Below are positions 1-12,378 of a stretch of 64,000 nucleotides of DNA, piece by piece. The position numbers and the translations under genes were made by a program. Source of the stretch: Calvatia gigantea (lineage: Eukaryota; Basidiomycota; Agaricomycetes; Agaricales; Lycoperdaceae). The stretch is from assembly GCA_025093985.1 (NCBI GenBank), contig JACAAK010000001.1:682001-746000 (forward strand), written 5' to 3'. A model generated the notes under the pieces. It was not told where the DNA came from and did not search any database. It saw nothing but the letters and a program-made list of their open reading frames with translations. Within the stretch, counting starts at the first letter, position 1; each line of letters begins with the position of its first letter.

Positions 1-500
1 CATTTATTGTAGTTATGCCCTTTCCGTCATCTTGGATAGTCCAATGTGTATGGGATAAGTAAAGATATCTGTTTCAATCACTGACCTAATTGGTGCCCGC
101 CAGGGTAAGGGGGGTCAAATCAAGGTACCTTCAGGGTAACACAAATTCCTGCAGGGCATCTCGCGACAATACTTTTCCAAATCAACTGCGGCGTAAACAC
201 AACCATCCTGCGTGTAACTGCCACCATATTTAAAAACTAAGGGTGGAAGTGAACAGTGAGTGACCCCTGAAAAACCGACTCCTCTCAGTACGGCCCTCAA
301 ACCAAATCATAAATGGTGTGTTTACATTCCCAAATTTCGCAGTTACCGCAAGATACCGTCCTCAGGATTTTGCAGCAATCGCTCGAAACACCTAGCACCA
401 ACCTACCCATAGAACTCCAGCATCGCTTGTTCCTCACCCCCTCACTAACAATGACCCCCCATCTCTGCAGGATCTCGAATTGATACAGGAAACTATATCT

Positions 501-1961
501 ATGGCCCGGACCAAGACCATTGACGTCCAATCCAAACATCCCGGCGAGGTCCTCAGTAGCAGTTTATCGAAGCAAGTCGAGACTCTCCAAGAATTTATTC
601 ACATCCACGAATCCTTGTTCTCTGTCTTGCGGCGTGTGCCACCCGAAATATGGGGACTCATATTCGAACACGCGCTTACCGACAACTGTTTCGTTGGTTG
701 CCCCAATATCTCACTGACGATAAAATTCACTCGCGTTTGTCGCCTTTGGAGAAGTGTTGCTCTATCCACTCCGCATCTATGGGGGAATCTGCCCTCGTTC
801 TGGCTCACGAGAAAGAGAACACAGGATCCAAACTACCTTCGCCACTTACGAAAAATCTTGGAGCGGGGCAGAAAAACTCCCATTGCATTCCTCGCGCCAT
901 ATGAAGAAGTGGAAGCACACCCTTTATCGACTTTACTGGTCACCCAATCGGATCGCTGGGAGCACGCTATCATTAGAACGACTGGGACAACGGTGGAGGG
1001 GTTGAAGATATCAGGGAAACGCCCGCTATTACATACGCTGGAGCTTGTAGTTAATAACGTGAAAGTTTTCCCTAAGATCGTTACCGTTTTTCGAAACGCA
1101 CCATCTCTTCGGGTCGTTAAACTTGAAGCCCTATGGCCGGTCAAGGTCAAATTTCCATGGCACCAACTTGAAGAGTACTCAGAGAGCAACGCCGCCAAAA
1201 CCGTTGGGATCCCTCATATACTTCGACATTCCACAAACCTACGAAAATTATCGTACTTCACATATTTTCTCGGTGTCTCGAGTGGAGAATTTCTTCATAC
1301 CACTTTCCTGAAGCTGACGACACTACGATTGCACTTTTATCGAGACGGAATGGACCCCGGACCACTCTTGGACAACGTCACCCTACCCGCGCCGGAAGAC
1401 CTACAGATTTCTAACCGCGGTGGTTCGCTGATAGACCAACTTACCGGTCTCGTACGAAGGTCGATGTGCACCCTCCAAAGACTCGCCATCTCCACCCTTC
1501 CGCTGCAAATACCGGCGGGAAAACTCACGGAGCTGTTGCGCTTGACGCCGTGCCTCCAGGAACTTGATGTCAACGACATACCAGCCGAAGACCTTAAACA
1601 CCTATCACAGCCTTACATCGTCCCATGGCCTCGGAGACTGATTGTTCATTTCAACCCGTCTTGGTACTTCAAGCCCTCCCCGGTCGACTCCCAGGTACTC
1701 AACACATTAGCACAATCCCGTTGTTTGCCAGATCAAACTCTATTTCAGAACGAAGAGAGAAGTTGTGTGCGTCTGGAGGAGCTCAGACTTGTGTTTCCTG
1801 TACCGCAAGAATGCATATCGTCTCATACGGCTTTGGAGGGATGTGATCAGGTGCCGAGGTCCGAAAGTGACTGGCACTCGTTATCGGAGTGTAGGGAGGA
1901 GCTGGAGGAAATGCTCCCCCTAAGTACCAGGAAACGTACCCCAGAAAAAAAAAGGTTATGA
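501..1961 (+). CDS. F-box-like leucine-rich protein
   Basis: An uninterrupted frame of 486 codons starting at ATG 501; the upstream in-frame opening at 480 is a TTG, so the ATG is preferred. An F-box-like segment lies at about residues 45-90 (VPPEIWGLIFEHAL, then VCRLWRSVALSTPHLW), followed by loosely leucine-rich repeats. Proteins of this layout are a large agaricomycete family; by analogy the F-box would recruit SKP1 in an SCF ubiquitin ligase and the C-terminal part would bind substrate. The substrate is unknown. No intron is needed. The C-terminus is charged and ends KKRL. The F-box call is by pattern, and the gene could be a paralogue without ligase function. Confidence 0.7.
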   Translation: MARTKTIDVQSKHPGEVLSSSLSKQVETLQEFIHIHESLFSVLRRVPPEIWGLIFEHALTDNCFVGCPNISLTIKFTRVCRLWRSVALSTPHLWGNLPSFWLTRKRTQDPNYLRHLRKILERGRKTPIAFLAPYEEVEAHPLSTLLVTQSDRWEHAIIRTTGTTVEGLKISGKRPLLHTLELVVNNVKVFPKIVTVFRNAPSLRVVKLEALWPVKVKFPWHQLEEYSESNAAKTVGIPHILRHSTNLRKLSYFTYFLGVSSGEFLHTTFLKLTTLRLHFYRDGMDPGPLLDNVTLPAPEDLQISNRGGSLIDQLTGLVRRSMCTLQRLAISTLPLQIPAGKLTELLRLTPCLQELDVNDIPAEDLKHLSQPYIVPWPRRLIVHFNPSWYFKPSPVDSQVLNTLAQSRCLPDQTLFQNEERSCVRLEELRLVFPVPQECISSHTALEGCDQVPRSESDWHSLSECREELEEMLPLSTRKRTPEKKRL

Positions 1962-2746
1962 TAAACCCTTCTCAGCTGTACGCCATCTTCCGTACTTTGG
2001 AAGACAGGGAGAGTGTCGACTCCCGAGTCGTCCTTGTGCGTCTTATTCAGTCCACGGGATACTTAACTACTGACCTCTTTCCACTAGCAATCAAATGCCA
2101 TTTATTATCTTCAGAAAATCATGGACCCTCCCTTCCTTTTCTTATCGCGTCCCCAAGTCGTGCCACAACCTCGTACGAGAAAAAGTCACTACACTTGAGC
2201 GAATATTGTGCATGCGTGCGGAGCAAAACATTTTGATGTTACATTGGATCAGACGGGGCCAGGAGTCCCTCATATTCCATCCTACCAGAAGTACGATCTA
2301 CTGACCTCCTCCGATTACTCTCTGCTAACGTGAAGTATTAGTATTAAGTATGAAGGAATTCTTGTACGGCATTCCAGAGCCCCTTACACACGAGGAACTC
2401 TTTTGGCCAACATATCAGCACAGGCACTAACGGTGTATGAATCCAACCCGGAGCGAGCGCTGTCTACCAACTCGTTCTGAAGCAGTATTACGAAGGCGTC
2501 CATGTAATGAATAGACACCATGATGGAGTCAATGGAGTCAGTAACATAGCTCAATTCAGTATGAACGGGAGAGAACCATGACACTCGCTCAAAACTGCCG
2601 AGCACTGAGTTGGTGTTAAACCGGTCATTTTTGAATTACCGGGACACTCGTGTTACACCCAGTTTGATCATGATCTAATCTTCTCTCCACAAAAAGACTG
2701 ACCTTGTATTTCAACCTTATAATTTATTCCAATTCACGCGACGGTG
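1962..2746. other. Intergenic, no gene recognised
   Basis: About 785 bases between the F-box-like gene and THI6. Short open frames on both strands show no family motif. I looked for a fungal thiamine-pyrophosphate riboswitch ahead of THI6 and saw none. This stretch probably holds the F-box 3' UTR and the THI6 promoter. Confidence 0.5.
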
Positions 2747-4896
2747 ATGGCGAACATCGATTTCTCTATTTACCTAGTGACAGGAAGGACATTACTTCCC
2801 CCGGGAAAGGTACTTATACCCCCTGTACCTAAGTTACGCAAATAATCGACTATCGCTTGTGGCAGGATTATCTGGAGTCCTTGGAAGAGGTATGCAATTA
2901 GCCACATCGCCCGTAACGAGGTCATATTAACGGTCTCTGTAGGCATTACGAGGAGGTGTCACTGTTGTGCAAATCCGTGAAAAGGATATTGATACTCAAG
3001 AAGTGTGCTTTTTTTTTATCCAGCCCCGCAGTCGAAATTTTACTCTTTCCAGTTCATTGAAATCGCTCAAGCCTCGAAAGCAATATGCGACAAATACACC
3101 GTCCCAATGCTCATCAATGACAGAGTTGATGTGGCTCTAACAGTCAAAGCTCAAGGCGTGCACCTCGGTCAAACAGACATGTCAGTCTCTCAGGCGAGAG
3201 CCCTGTTGCCGAAAGAAGCTATCATCGGCGTAAGCTGCAATAACCTCCAACATGTCAAGGCCGCGATAGAGGATGGTGCAGATTACGTTGGTATTGGAGC
3301 GGTCTGGGGCACCCAAACAAAGGTCCTGACAAGTCCCATTATCGGTGTGAGGGGCGTTGGCGATATGTTAGAAGCATTGGATGGGACGAGGATAAAAGCG
3401 GTGGCCATTGGTGAGTCAATCACCAGTAGACCATCAGTACCTCCTGAAACACACCCTAGGTGGCATCAAGGCCAGTAACGTACTGAGGACCCTCCATGGT
3501 AGTGTTTCCTGTACAGGTCACACACTCGATGGCGTCGCAGTCGTCTCAGAGATTATGGCATCACAAACCCCGAAACAAGCGACAGGAAAATTAGCGAGAA
3601 TCTTTAAGGCCTTTAAAGCCGAGTTCGCTACCTCACTGAGCTTACATGTTTTGGGTTCGACTACGTCTATGACTGACGGGATTCTCGAAGGGGTACGAAG
3701 GCTGATGGTCAGAATTAAAGAGGTTGGACCCCTCGTGCATCAGGTATGCAACGCCCTCATTCTTCAATTGCCAGAAACCATAGTCCGCTGTATCAGATCA
3801 CCAACAACGTTGTCGCCACACAATCAGCTAACGTCACCCTGGCACTGGGAGCAAGCCCAATCATGGCAACTGCACCGGAAGAAATGGAAGACCTTGAGCG
3901 CATTACTGGTTCCCTACTCGTCAACATCGGAACATTGACGGCTGCAACGCTAGAAGGCATGCGTAAAGCAGGTGTGTGAGTAGCTCCTTGTCCCCGAATT
4001 GGCACTCAATGTGATCATGTGTGTACATGAAGGGCTCTGTGCGAATAGATTCAGGAAACCGCTTATTTTCGATCCTGTTGGTGTTGGCGCAAGTCAATTT
4101 AGAAAAGCGTCCGTTAACGGTGGGTTTCAAGTCATTTGGACGCCTTCATATTCCTAACCAAGCATGTTTGTATCGTAGAACTACTGAACCTATACCAAGC
4201 AAGTGTGATCAAGGGAAATGCAGGGGAACTTGCTGCACTAGTTGGATCCCTGGAGGTCAACCTCTCTCGCTTCCACAAGCCAACCTGTCATTGAACGATA
4301 GCCCCTTCAGGTCGAATCCAAAGGTGTGGATAGTGTAGGACCTGGTTTCAGGGATCCGGTTTCCGTTGTGAAGCGCTTAGCCCAGAAAGAAAGCATGTCC
4401 TCATTTTCGGGTCTTCTTGGGTGGGTCTGCTGATCTTCAGATTTTCAGGATGTGTCGTAGTTATGACCGGTCCGACGGATCACATCTCAGACGGCAAGGT
4501 TGTAGTGTCTCTAAAGAATGGGCATGAAATTCTTGGGAAGGTCACAGGCTCCGGGTGTATCGTCGGAAGTGCGATTGCATCTTATTGCGCTGTTGCCTCT
4601 ATCCTAGCTTCAGAGGGCGGATCTAAATCAAACGTGGAGGGCAGTTTGATAAGCGGCGACATGCTTTTGGGTGCCATTACTGGGTAAGCAGTCATTGATT
4701 CGGATTGAACCCGCCTGATGTTGACTGCGGCAGCGTCCTGGTGTTGACCGTCGCCGCGGAGATCGCAGGTGAAAGTGAGCATGTGCGGGGTCCGGGAACG
4801 TTCTTGGGTAGGTTGATAGATGAGTTGTGGAGTCTGACACAGGAGGAAGTGATCAAGAGGGCGAAAATCACGGTTGAAGGCCAGTACGAAAAGTAA
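2747..4896 (+). CDS. THI6: Bifunctional thiamine-phosphate synthase / hydroxyethylthiazole kinase (THI6)
   Basis: This joins the pyrimidine and thiazole halves of thiamine (EC 2.5.1.3) and phosphorylates the thiazole (EC 2.7.1.50). Eleven exons: 2747-2809, 2866-2889, 2943-3002, 3053-3410, 3460-3743, 3797-3971, 4033-4119, 4179-4255, 4311-4392, 4449-4683, 4734-4896. They total 1608 nt (535 aa) in one frame. The N-terminal half shows VVQIREKDID, LINDRVDVAL, GVHLGQTDM, YVGIGAVWGTQTK and AIGGIKASN. The C-terminal kinase half shows PLVHQITNNVV, LLVNIGTLT, FDPVGVGASQFRK, IKGNAGELAAL and the VTGSGCIVGS catalytic segment. The start fits the family N-terminus (SIYLVTGR). The ninth intron (4393-4448) must use a GC donor to stay in frame. 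Confidence 0.93.
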
Positions 4897-6612
4897 CGGA
4901 CGAACATGAAGCTATCTATCTCGAAATTAACTCCTATCGGGGTTTAGTGCAGTAAAGGTGTACCATATTTAGGAGTCTGTTATCGAGATAAAATACATTT
5001 CAATTCAATGGGTAGGAAAAGCTGCGAATATGTGGTATCTGTGTGATCTCGTTTGGGCTTCTGACGCTTGAATCATGCAGTCGTAGTGCTTGAAAGTCGT
5101 GTCCATGAAACACAAAGCCACCTCCTGTGGAGAAAAGAAGGTTCGGGGCAGGAGCATTACTTTGCCTTTGGTCGGAATGGGGCAGGAAAACTGCTGCATT
5201 TGCCACCGGTGATGATCGATGACTAGTAACATTCGCATCGACTAATAACGGTAAACCAGCATAGTCTAGGGTCTGGGGTGTTCTCTTGGTCCGTGTTATA
5301 CGAGGTTCATCGTAGTACAAAGCGTGGGGTTGACTAAGTTTTCAGACTCGAGTTCCGGACTGGGTGCAACTAAAAAGTTGCATGAGAGCCGGATCCGCTC
5401 AACCCATCATCAGTGCACCACTACTCAATATTTCAATACCCATGAAGGTGTCTAATCGGGGTTGATGACAGATTTCTAGCTTTGAAAACGGAGAAGGAAC
5501 ACACCCGCAAAGATACTTGAAACGGGCGTTAAAATGAGGCACTATTAGGCCCGACTACAAACCTGAAAGAGGCGTTTTCAAATCTCATGAAAAAGCAAGA
5601 GGGAGGATGAAAAGAAGGCTGAAAGCACTGAGTACTGAAAGTGTTGAACAACAGACCTCGGCGGGGCCGATTTCCCTGTTGCTCTTTGCCGGGCGAGGCG
5701 TGTCACCCCCCAAAAAAACACCCTCGCCGATTAGAGAAATCCATCGTGGAACCGGACTGGAAGCATTCGCTCCGAAATCACTTTTCAATGTGATGCTGGG
5801 AAGACCCTGAGAATTGATCAACGGCCATCTCATCAGACATGTCGGTTTGTCGTGTTCGAAGAGCCCAATACCTGCTCCTCATAAACGGGAACCCTAGGGG
5901 CCATAGGAGCGTCAGATATCAAGCGCTAGTCAGAACGAATGGTCCAACGTGGTGGGTGCGTGTTCTGATCCTACAGGTGTCAGCGTTGTTAGATCATGAG
6001 TGCCCATGTCCTTCAGGAGATAAAATTTTTATCTCAACTGGATGGAAAGGTGCAGAATAGCCCATGTCGTGGGGGTACATGGCACATCAGGCGACTCTGG
6101 TCATACCCTGAGGTAAACGCAGAAAGCAATCCACGCCATCGCACTATCCAATTGTCCAGGCCCCAGGGTTGGACCGAGGTGCAACAGCAGGGACATCATG
6201 ATTGTCCCTTTTACCCAATTCAGCACTCAGGCCTCAGGCCTCAGGGACCAAGAAGTGTTCAAGAGGAAATCTCTCGTCATCCAGAACCTTCTGCGACGAA
6301 AAATGAACTGTTGTCCTAGTCTGTTGTTACACAACTTTCACGACCTCCGGATCCGCTTCAAGGCCCACTTATCGGCGCTTCCGGTGACCGTTCCAACTGT
6401 TGAAACACCTTTGCGCCCTCGGTACTCTAAGTTCCTGTTCTGGGAGGTTTCTTTGTACAGGATTTGTACTTTGGCTGCAGGCGCCTGTTCCACTTACGTT
6501 TACCTTAGTGCAGAAGAGGCGCTGTCCGACACTTCCGTTCCTGGGCGGCCGTGCCCCACCATTTTCGCCTTGTGAAGACGATACCGCCTCACTAGTCTCC
6601 CCGACAGCCGAC
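4897..6612. other. Intergenic, no gene recognised
   Basis: About 1.7 kb with only short, unrecognisable open frames on both strands, for example an 82-codon minus-strand frame at 5585-5833. No repeats or transposon motifs were seen. It likely holds the THI6 3' end and the promoter of the membrane protein gene at 6613. Confidence 0.4.
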
Positions 6613-8873
6613 ATGACCACGTTGACGACAACAGTAGATGATAGTTCGCCAATATTTCAATGGTCACCCTCCTCAAGTTGGGCTCCCTCATCTTCGGAAC
6701 TCGACCGCTCATTGAGCCTGTGAGGATGCTGTTGCTTTCGCCACTGTGGAGAGGCTCGCTAAATGTATTGCGTATAGATACTACCGAAGCACAGCGATGT
6801 ACACCAACCTCACAGGTGCCAAAATGTTGTTCACGTTCTTTGGCAACAGCATCAAAATCTACGGTAGTAAGCGTGAAAATCACGGGATGTTCCAAGTCCA
6901 GCTCGACGACCAAACCTTCGATCCGCAGAGTGGCTTTGCCGCTCCTCCTGGAAGCTTCCAGCAGGAACTCTTCTCTAGAGATGGGCTGAAGGATGAACTT
7001 CACGTGGTGACAATCAAGAACCTTGAAGCCGGAAAGTATCTTGACGTCGACTTCGTACGTGAACTCTTCCTGAAGGCTGCTAACTTATGAGGGCGATTAA
7101 ACGTTAGTCTTGCATAGGTTACGTGGCAGTCAGCACTGAGCAACGAACAAGAAAAACCTTTAGTCATGACGGTGCAGGATTCGAGTCCAATGATCCATTA
7201 TGAAGGTACATGGGGGACGAATCCTGGCAACATAGGTACATTTTCTGGTGGGACCGGCCAGTGAGTCTATCCTGGGTTTGTGCAGGTCGACGATCTGATC
7301 CCACTCAGTGTATCGACGGAACCTAGGTCATCTATGCAATATTCCTTCACTGGAAGCGCAGTAGCCATTTATGGGCCCATTGACTCTCATAGCGCACCAT
7401 ACACCGTGCAAGTCGACGACGAAGTACCACAGAATTTTTCGTTTATTTATTCACAGTACATACCACAATCCCTCCTATATTTCAGAGCCGGCCTTATAGA
7501 AGGGAAATGCAAGATTAAGGTTACGCATGCTGGTACGGGGTCGGACGAGCAAGTGCTGGCAATCGATTATCTGAATATATTCACAACACCGTCAATTGAT
7601 GCAATGTGCGTTATCCTGACTTTCGCTGAACACCTGGCTAATGGTTTATGTAGGTCGGATGACCGACTTCCACCAACCACGATCGGAGCCATCGCAGTGG
7701 GAACAGTCACAGCCCTCGTTTTGTTCCTCATCTCCATGTTTTATTGCATTCGTCGTGGACATAAACGGGAGAAACCACAATCAAGATTATCCAAATACTT
7801 TGCCTGGTGGAGTCGCGGAGACGATGATACACTCGAAGGTGCAAAACGAGTGACGAGGAGGAAAATCAAGGGGAACGTCGAACATTTCGATCTCGATGGC
7901 GGCCAATATACGGCTGTTGGGACAACAGATCGGGAGACAGAGTACCTAGTCCCGAATTATGGACCTCCCAGATTGGCTGACCCAGCAAGGCCAAGCGGGG
8001 GACGAGCCGAAGGGGAGACAGCAGGCGCAAGACGGCTGAGTGTGAATCTTACTCTCCTGGGCTCGGATACTTCGAGAGCGCCATCGCACTCTACCATTAC
8101 GCATTCGAAGCAGCAATCGTCCTTGTCGGGGTTGTCTTTGCTAAATCAACCTCTGATGAGGCCAGCTAGTCCATCGGGCTTCGGAATGGGTGATATCAGT
8201 AGCAGGGAGGGCACTCGGGGTCAAAGCCAGTCACCACCTCCCCTCGACCCGGGTGCGACTTCGGTCACCCGAAGAGCTTCTTCAGCGACAACTATACCTC
8301 TAATAGCTATGAACGTGAGCTCTCCCAATTATTTTATAAACACGCACATCTGGTTTACCCTCATTTTGTCAGCGCCCTTCATCTCCACCTGCAAGAGCAC
8401 CAAGTACAAGTCCGCCTCCCAACAAACTCCAAAAGAGCCCCGGAAGACATCCCACCATACTCCAACCATTCTCACTCGACACCCGGTCACCAGCCCGCCA
8501 TCCCCAATCAGCATCAGAACCACAATCAAGCTCACGAACACAGCCAGAATCATCACAATCGGCGCTGCAAAGGAAACAAACAGTAGCACTGCCATTGCCT
8601 CCGGGAGCTGGCAGACCTGTGTTGCCAACGCACCTAAGCACGGGCGAGCTTGGAGAACTGACGTCGACAGGCAGTGCTTCGACTCTTGGTGAGGGTGGTG
8701 GCAGCACCAGTAGCTTCGCTAGTGGACCAAGCGCAGGAGGTGTTAGTGGAGGAGGAAAAGGAAGCGCTGTCGTAGGGCCAAGGGCAAGGAGTCTGACTGG
8801 TACGAACGTGTCAATCACTCCAGGCAATAAGTTGGGTGCTGCGCCTCCCCGGTGGCGTCCTAGCCCCAGTTGA
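6613..8873 (+). CDS. Single-pass membrane protein with duplicated ectodomain
   Basis: Six exons: 6613-6719, 6778-7054, 7118-7260, 7309-7605, 7654-8314, 8373-8873. They total 1986 nt (661 aa) and close in frame. The outer part has two related beta-rich modules. Each begins with a short Asp/Ser-Trp-rich stretch and contains a segment of the type FTFFGNSIKIYG (module 1) or YSFTGSAVAIYG (module 2). A transmembrane helix follows (IGAIAVGTVTALVLFLISMF) with a basic stop-transfer RRGHKR, then a long Ser/Pro-rich cytoplasmic tail ending PRWRPSPS. No signal peptide is evident at this start. Proteins of this architecture are common hypothetical genes in mushrooms; a carbohydrate-sensing role is only a guess. 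Intron 7606-7653 is 48 nt with no stop and could be retained. Confidence 0.68.
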
Positions 8874-9508
8874 CCGAGGAAGAAGTCTGAGTGGTGGTTC
8901 ACCTTGGTTCATTAATGAGTGTGTAAATTTTTTTTGTGGGTTTCTTGCCGTCATGTCAATCGGACAAATACTGCATGGTCGTTTCCAGCTCGTTATATAC
9001 CCCTTAAGTAAATATCAGATTCGAGTCTGGGCAGCTTGTACCGTCTGCAGTTCATGAGCCTCCAGGAATGAATCCCACAAAGAACATCCCCAGGGTTTAG
9101 GTTATGGGTCACCCTACAACCCCGGGCATGGCCCAGGGTTGCAAACCGCTCCTGAGATACTGACGAAGCGAAGAAGAAATCCCACAGATCATCAATGTTT
9201 TATCCGTTCCCAAGTCCCAGCGCGTAATGATGCACCATGGATCAAGAATCGCCGAAAGCCCGGGCGTTGAGAAGACCTCGAGAACATGTTCCCCCGCAGC
9301 AACAGCCAATTGAACATGCGAATCTTGGGCCCTGCGGTATTAGTCACTGGGTTGGGATGATTGATTACACTCTGGGTCCTGATCAAACTCTGTTGTGCTG
9401 CGAAGCCGAGTGCCCTTTACTTATCAGTATCTTTTGGTGCACTTGTCAGTGCCCGTCGTGTGGGACATGCGGGAACCATGGTATTAGATCTGTGATTCAA
9501 GTTCTAGT
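8874..9508. other. Intergenic between convergent genes
   Basis: About 635 bases between the 3' ends of the membrane protein gene (+) and the DUF6535 gene (-). Only short unsupported open frames are present. No terminator, repeat or RNA gene was recognised. Confidence 0.5.
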
Positions 9509-12378
9509 TTAGAAATCTTCCCCGTAGTGACTATCGCTAGATTCCGTTTCCCCGTCCAACTCGAGTCGCAGTTCTCGTATGCGGTGAAGGCTACCCAACA
9601 ACACATCGTAGTCATTTTCGGTCTGGTGCAAATCAGCGTATCTCCAGAATACTCGTTCGACGTTTCGCCAACTAGAATTTGCCGGACGGACCCTGCAAAG
9701 GGCCACCAGTGCTGGAGCCCATATGTTCGCTACATCCTTTAGCCACGACTTTCCCGTTGTGGCCACAGCACAAAGTGTATTCACAAAGTCGCTTTGGAGG
9801 ATGATATCGAAGTGTGATGAAGGAAAACTGCCCTCGTTCAGATACGAGTCGGCGCTAGCCTGAACAAAGGTGCAGAGGATTCGGAGACTGTCCGTCTGCA
9901 ATATCTGACCGTCGACTTTGTTTCCAGTACTGGCAATATGGAGTAGTGTCTCCAAGCCGCCCCCTTCCATGAAGGCCTCAAGACTTTTGAGAGATTGAGA
10001 GACCATCTGGAAATCCAAGAGTCGAAGGGCATTGCGGGTGACATCTGGATGTCTCGAGTGCTTCAGAGTATCGATTAAACAAATAATAAATTGTTTCCTG
10101 CGGTTGGGCGGAAAGAGCGCAGCAGGTTGAAGGAGATGGAGGACGTCCGCCAAAGTGTGTTCTGAAACTTTCCCTGCCGCGATAAGTTTCTGAAGGTATA
10201 GCGTGGTGAAAGCAGTTTTGGCGGATTGCCGCAAGGATGGGGGAAATTCCTGTGGCTTTGTGACAAGCACGCCCGCAAAACGCGCGAGCTCAAGTGTTAG
10301 GATGCCGAGCAAGCCCCCATCCCGAATTCCATAGGAAGCGGGTCTCTCAACCAAGTCAGAAAGGGCTTGGATACTCGTAAGCCAATAGACATCGGTCCTC
10401 TTGACCTCTTCCCTCCGAACATCTTGCTCCAAGAATTTTCCGGTTAATGTGTACAGATTGAGGCTGATGGCGTTGCGAAGCGAGGAAGGACCCGCATTCC
10501 CCATAAGGTGGAGGAGTTTGATGAGGAGAGGAACAGCTCGAGAAACGATTTCAGCAATGACTATTCCCGGTAACTCCCAAAGTGCGATACACTCGAGAAG
10601 GGTATCCAGGACTTCATGTTGCACAGACCATGACAACTTCACATCTCCATCAACGTGGCGTGAAAGGAGTGAGAGCAGCTCATTCTGAGGACCGTACTCC
10701 TCCAGAGAATTGAGCGCTAGGATGCATATCGCTGCGGCGCTGATTGCTGGTTGGCTGGTGAGATTGCATAGCATACGGAGTGGATGAAGGAGGCGGCGAG
10801 GCCATCTGAGATTCGTTTGATATGTCAGCCTCAGCCATGCGTGACAATACTTTCCGGCTGCGTGGGCATCCTTGATCAACCATTGGTTGTCGAGAGTAAC
10901 GTCTAATTGAAAGCAGGATTCGAACCTCTCCAGGACCTGCTCGACCGCTCCAGCTTTGTGTAGAAGATGGTATGCTGTAAAATCCCTTGGGAGTCCTGCA
11001 ATAGCCTGCAAGGCACTGGATCTTGTGCTCTCCGTACTTGCTGATTCTTCGATCAACCAGATAAGCGCTGAAGCATCCAGTATATCTTCTGACCGTGGAG
11101 GTGGGATCTGATATCGAGCTTGGTACAACCTAAAGCACGACGTGTCAAAAAATCCCGTACCTAATGTGAGTACCGGGTTGATGTACTCACGTGAAGTTTT
11201 CAAGTTCTTCAATTAACCTCGAGTTTTCAAGATTATTCTTGGGTGATGATGATCCGTGGCGAGTAAACTTGTACCTATCTCGGCTACGTTTAAACAGGCG
11301 ATATAAGTGAGCCGAGACGGGGTGTTGGTAGGGACAGTCCGGGGAAACGAGGGAAAGCCACATGGAGCCGAGGTAGAAAACGTAAGCGGAAGCAACAATA
11401 ATAAGAGTGGCGGTGCTAATTGCAACTTCGTCCGTCCACAGCATAACTATGACTCCCGCAAAGAACAAGAACAATGCTGCATGGAGGAGCAGAGGAAGGG
11501 AGTGGACAACTGCGAGGACGTGCCATGAACGAAATCGCATGAACCGGTTTTGCCGTTTCCGGGCACGATCCCGTGGCGAGCCTGAAATATCCCGCGTATA
11601 GGCATGGAGCCACTGCTTCGCCAGCATGGAAATTAACGCGGTTGATAAGCTGCACGCAAGAGCCGAAAACCACAGCCCGTTCACCCATTGGATTTGGGTT
11701 TTACTTGGATTGGGCGACCTATCATTGGTTACTGGGTTTAGCTGTGGAAAACTTGAAATGTTGGCTTGGATGGCCAGGAAAGCGGATAAAAGCTCGTTGG
11801 TCTTATCTGCGGGATCGGGTAGCATCATCTGATATGCTTGGATTATAAAAGTAGTTAACACCGCAGAAAACAAACCAGTCTGTGCGCAACGTCATGCATG
11901 ATTAATCGATTCAGAGCACCTCTACAAGGCATGAGGAGGACTCACGAAAACTAGCAGGACATCAATTTCACGATGTGATGCTTCGACTACCGAGGCGTCA
12001 AATTTAGTGGCCTCTTCGTTGTAAATATGCCAGATAATGGAATTGTCCAAGTCTCCCGGCTCTGGGTGATAGGAATCCTGGGAGAAAAATGATTCTAGGA
12101 TAATTCTCAGCAGGAGGACCGGAAGCGAGATGAGCCTCTTACTATCACCCATTGAATTCATAGATGCACGAGAAGGCTGTTTCCGCAGTCCCAGTTTGGA
12201 CTGGACGAAAGAGGTGCCAGGATATAATGTCTAGTGTTGAAACGAATCGATGTCAGATTGTGTTTGAGCTCGGAGGAAAGAGAAAACGCACTTCATCTTC
12301 ATTTTGGCCGTTAGAAGAGCCGGATTTGGATAAATTGGGGGCAGACTCAGGGATGTTAAGACTAGGAAAAACATGCAT
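9509..12378 (-). CDS. DUF6535 membrane protein with long helical C-terminal region
   Basis: Four exons read leftwards: 12292-12378, 11946-12077, 11191-11879, 9509-11129. They total 2529 nt (842 aa) in frame. The DUF6535 region is recognised from EIDVLLVFTGLFSAVLTTF, ALISMLAKQWL, a long hydrophobic stretch after RFRSWHVLAVVH, and VFYLGSMWLSL, giving about four membrane segments. The roughly 540-residue tail looks all-helical (ARM-like), as in many agaricomycete relatives. The function of the family is unknown. The start at 12378 is the first ATG of an exon ending before a GTGCGT donor. The first intron, 214 nt, is long for this window, so an unseen small exon there is possible. The gene is flanked upstream by a gene-poor tract. 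Confidence 0.75.

Noticed and set aside
2300..2746. Possible thiamine-pyrophosphate riboswitch upstream of THI6
   Set aside because: I looked for the conserved CTGAGA-type and ACCTGA-type cores in the leader and did not find a convincing pair.
7236..7285. Alternative introns ending at GTGCAG before 7286 in the membrane protein gene
   Set aside because: A 25-nt or 50-nt version breaks the frame. The 48-nt intron 7261-7308 gives a continuous ectodomain.
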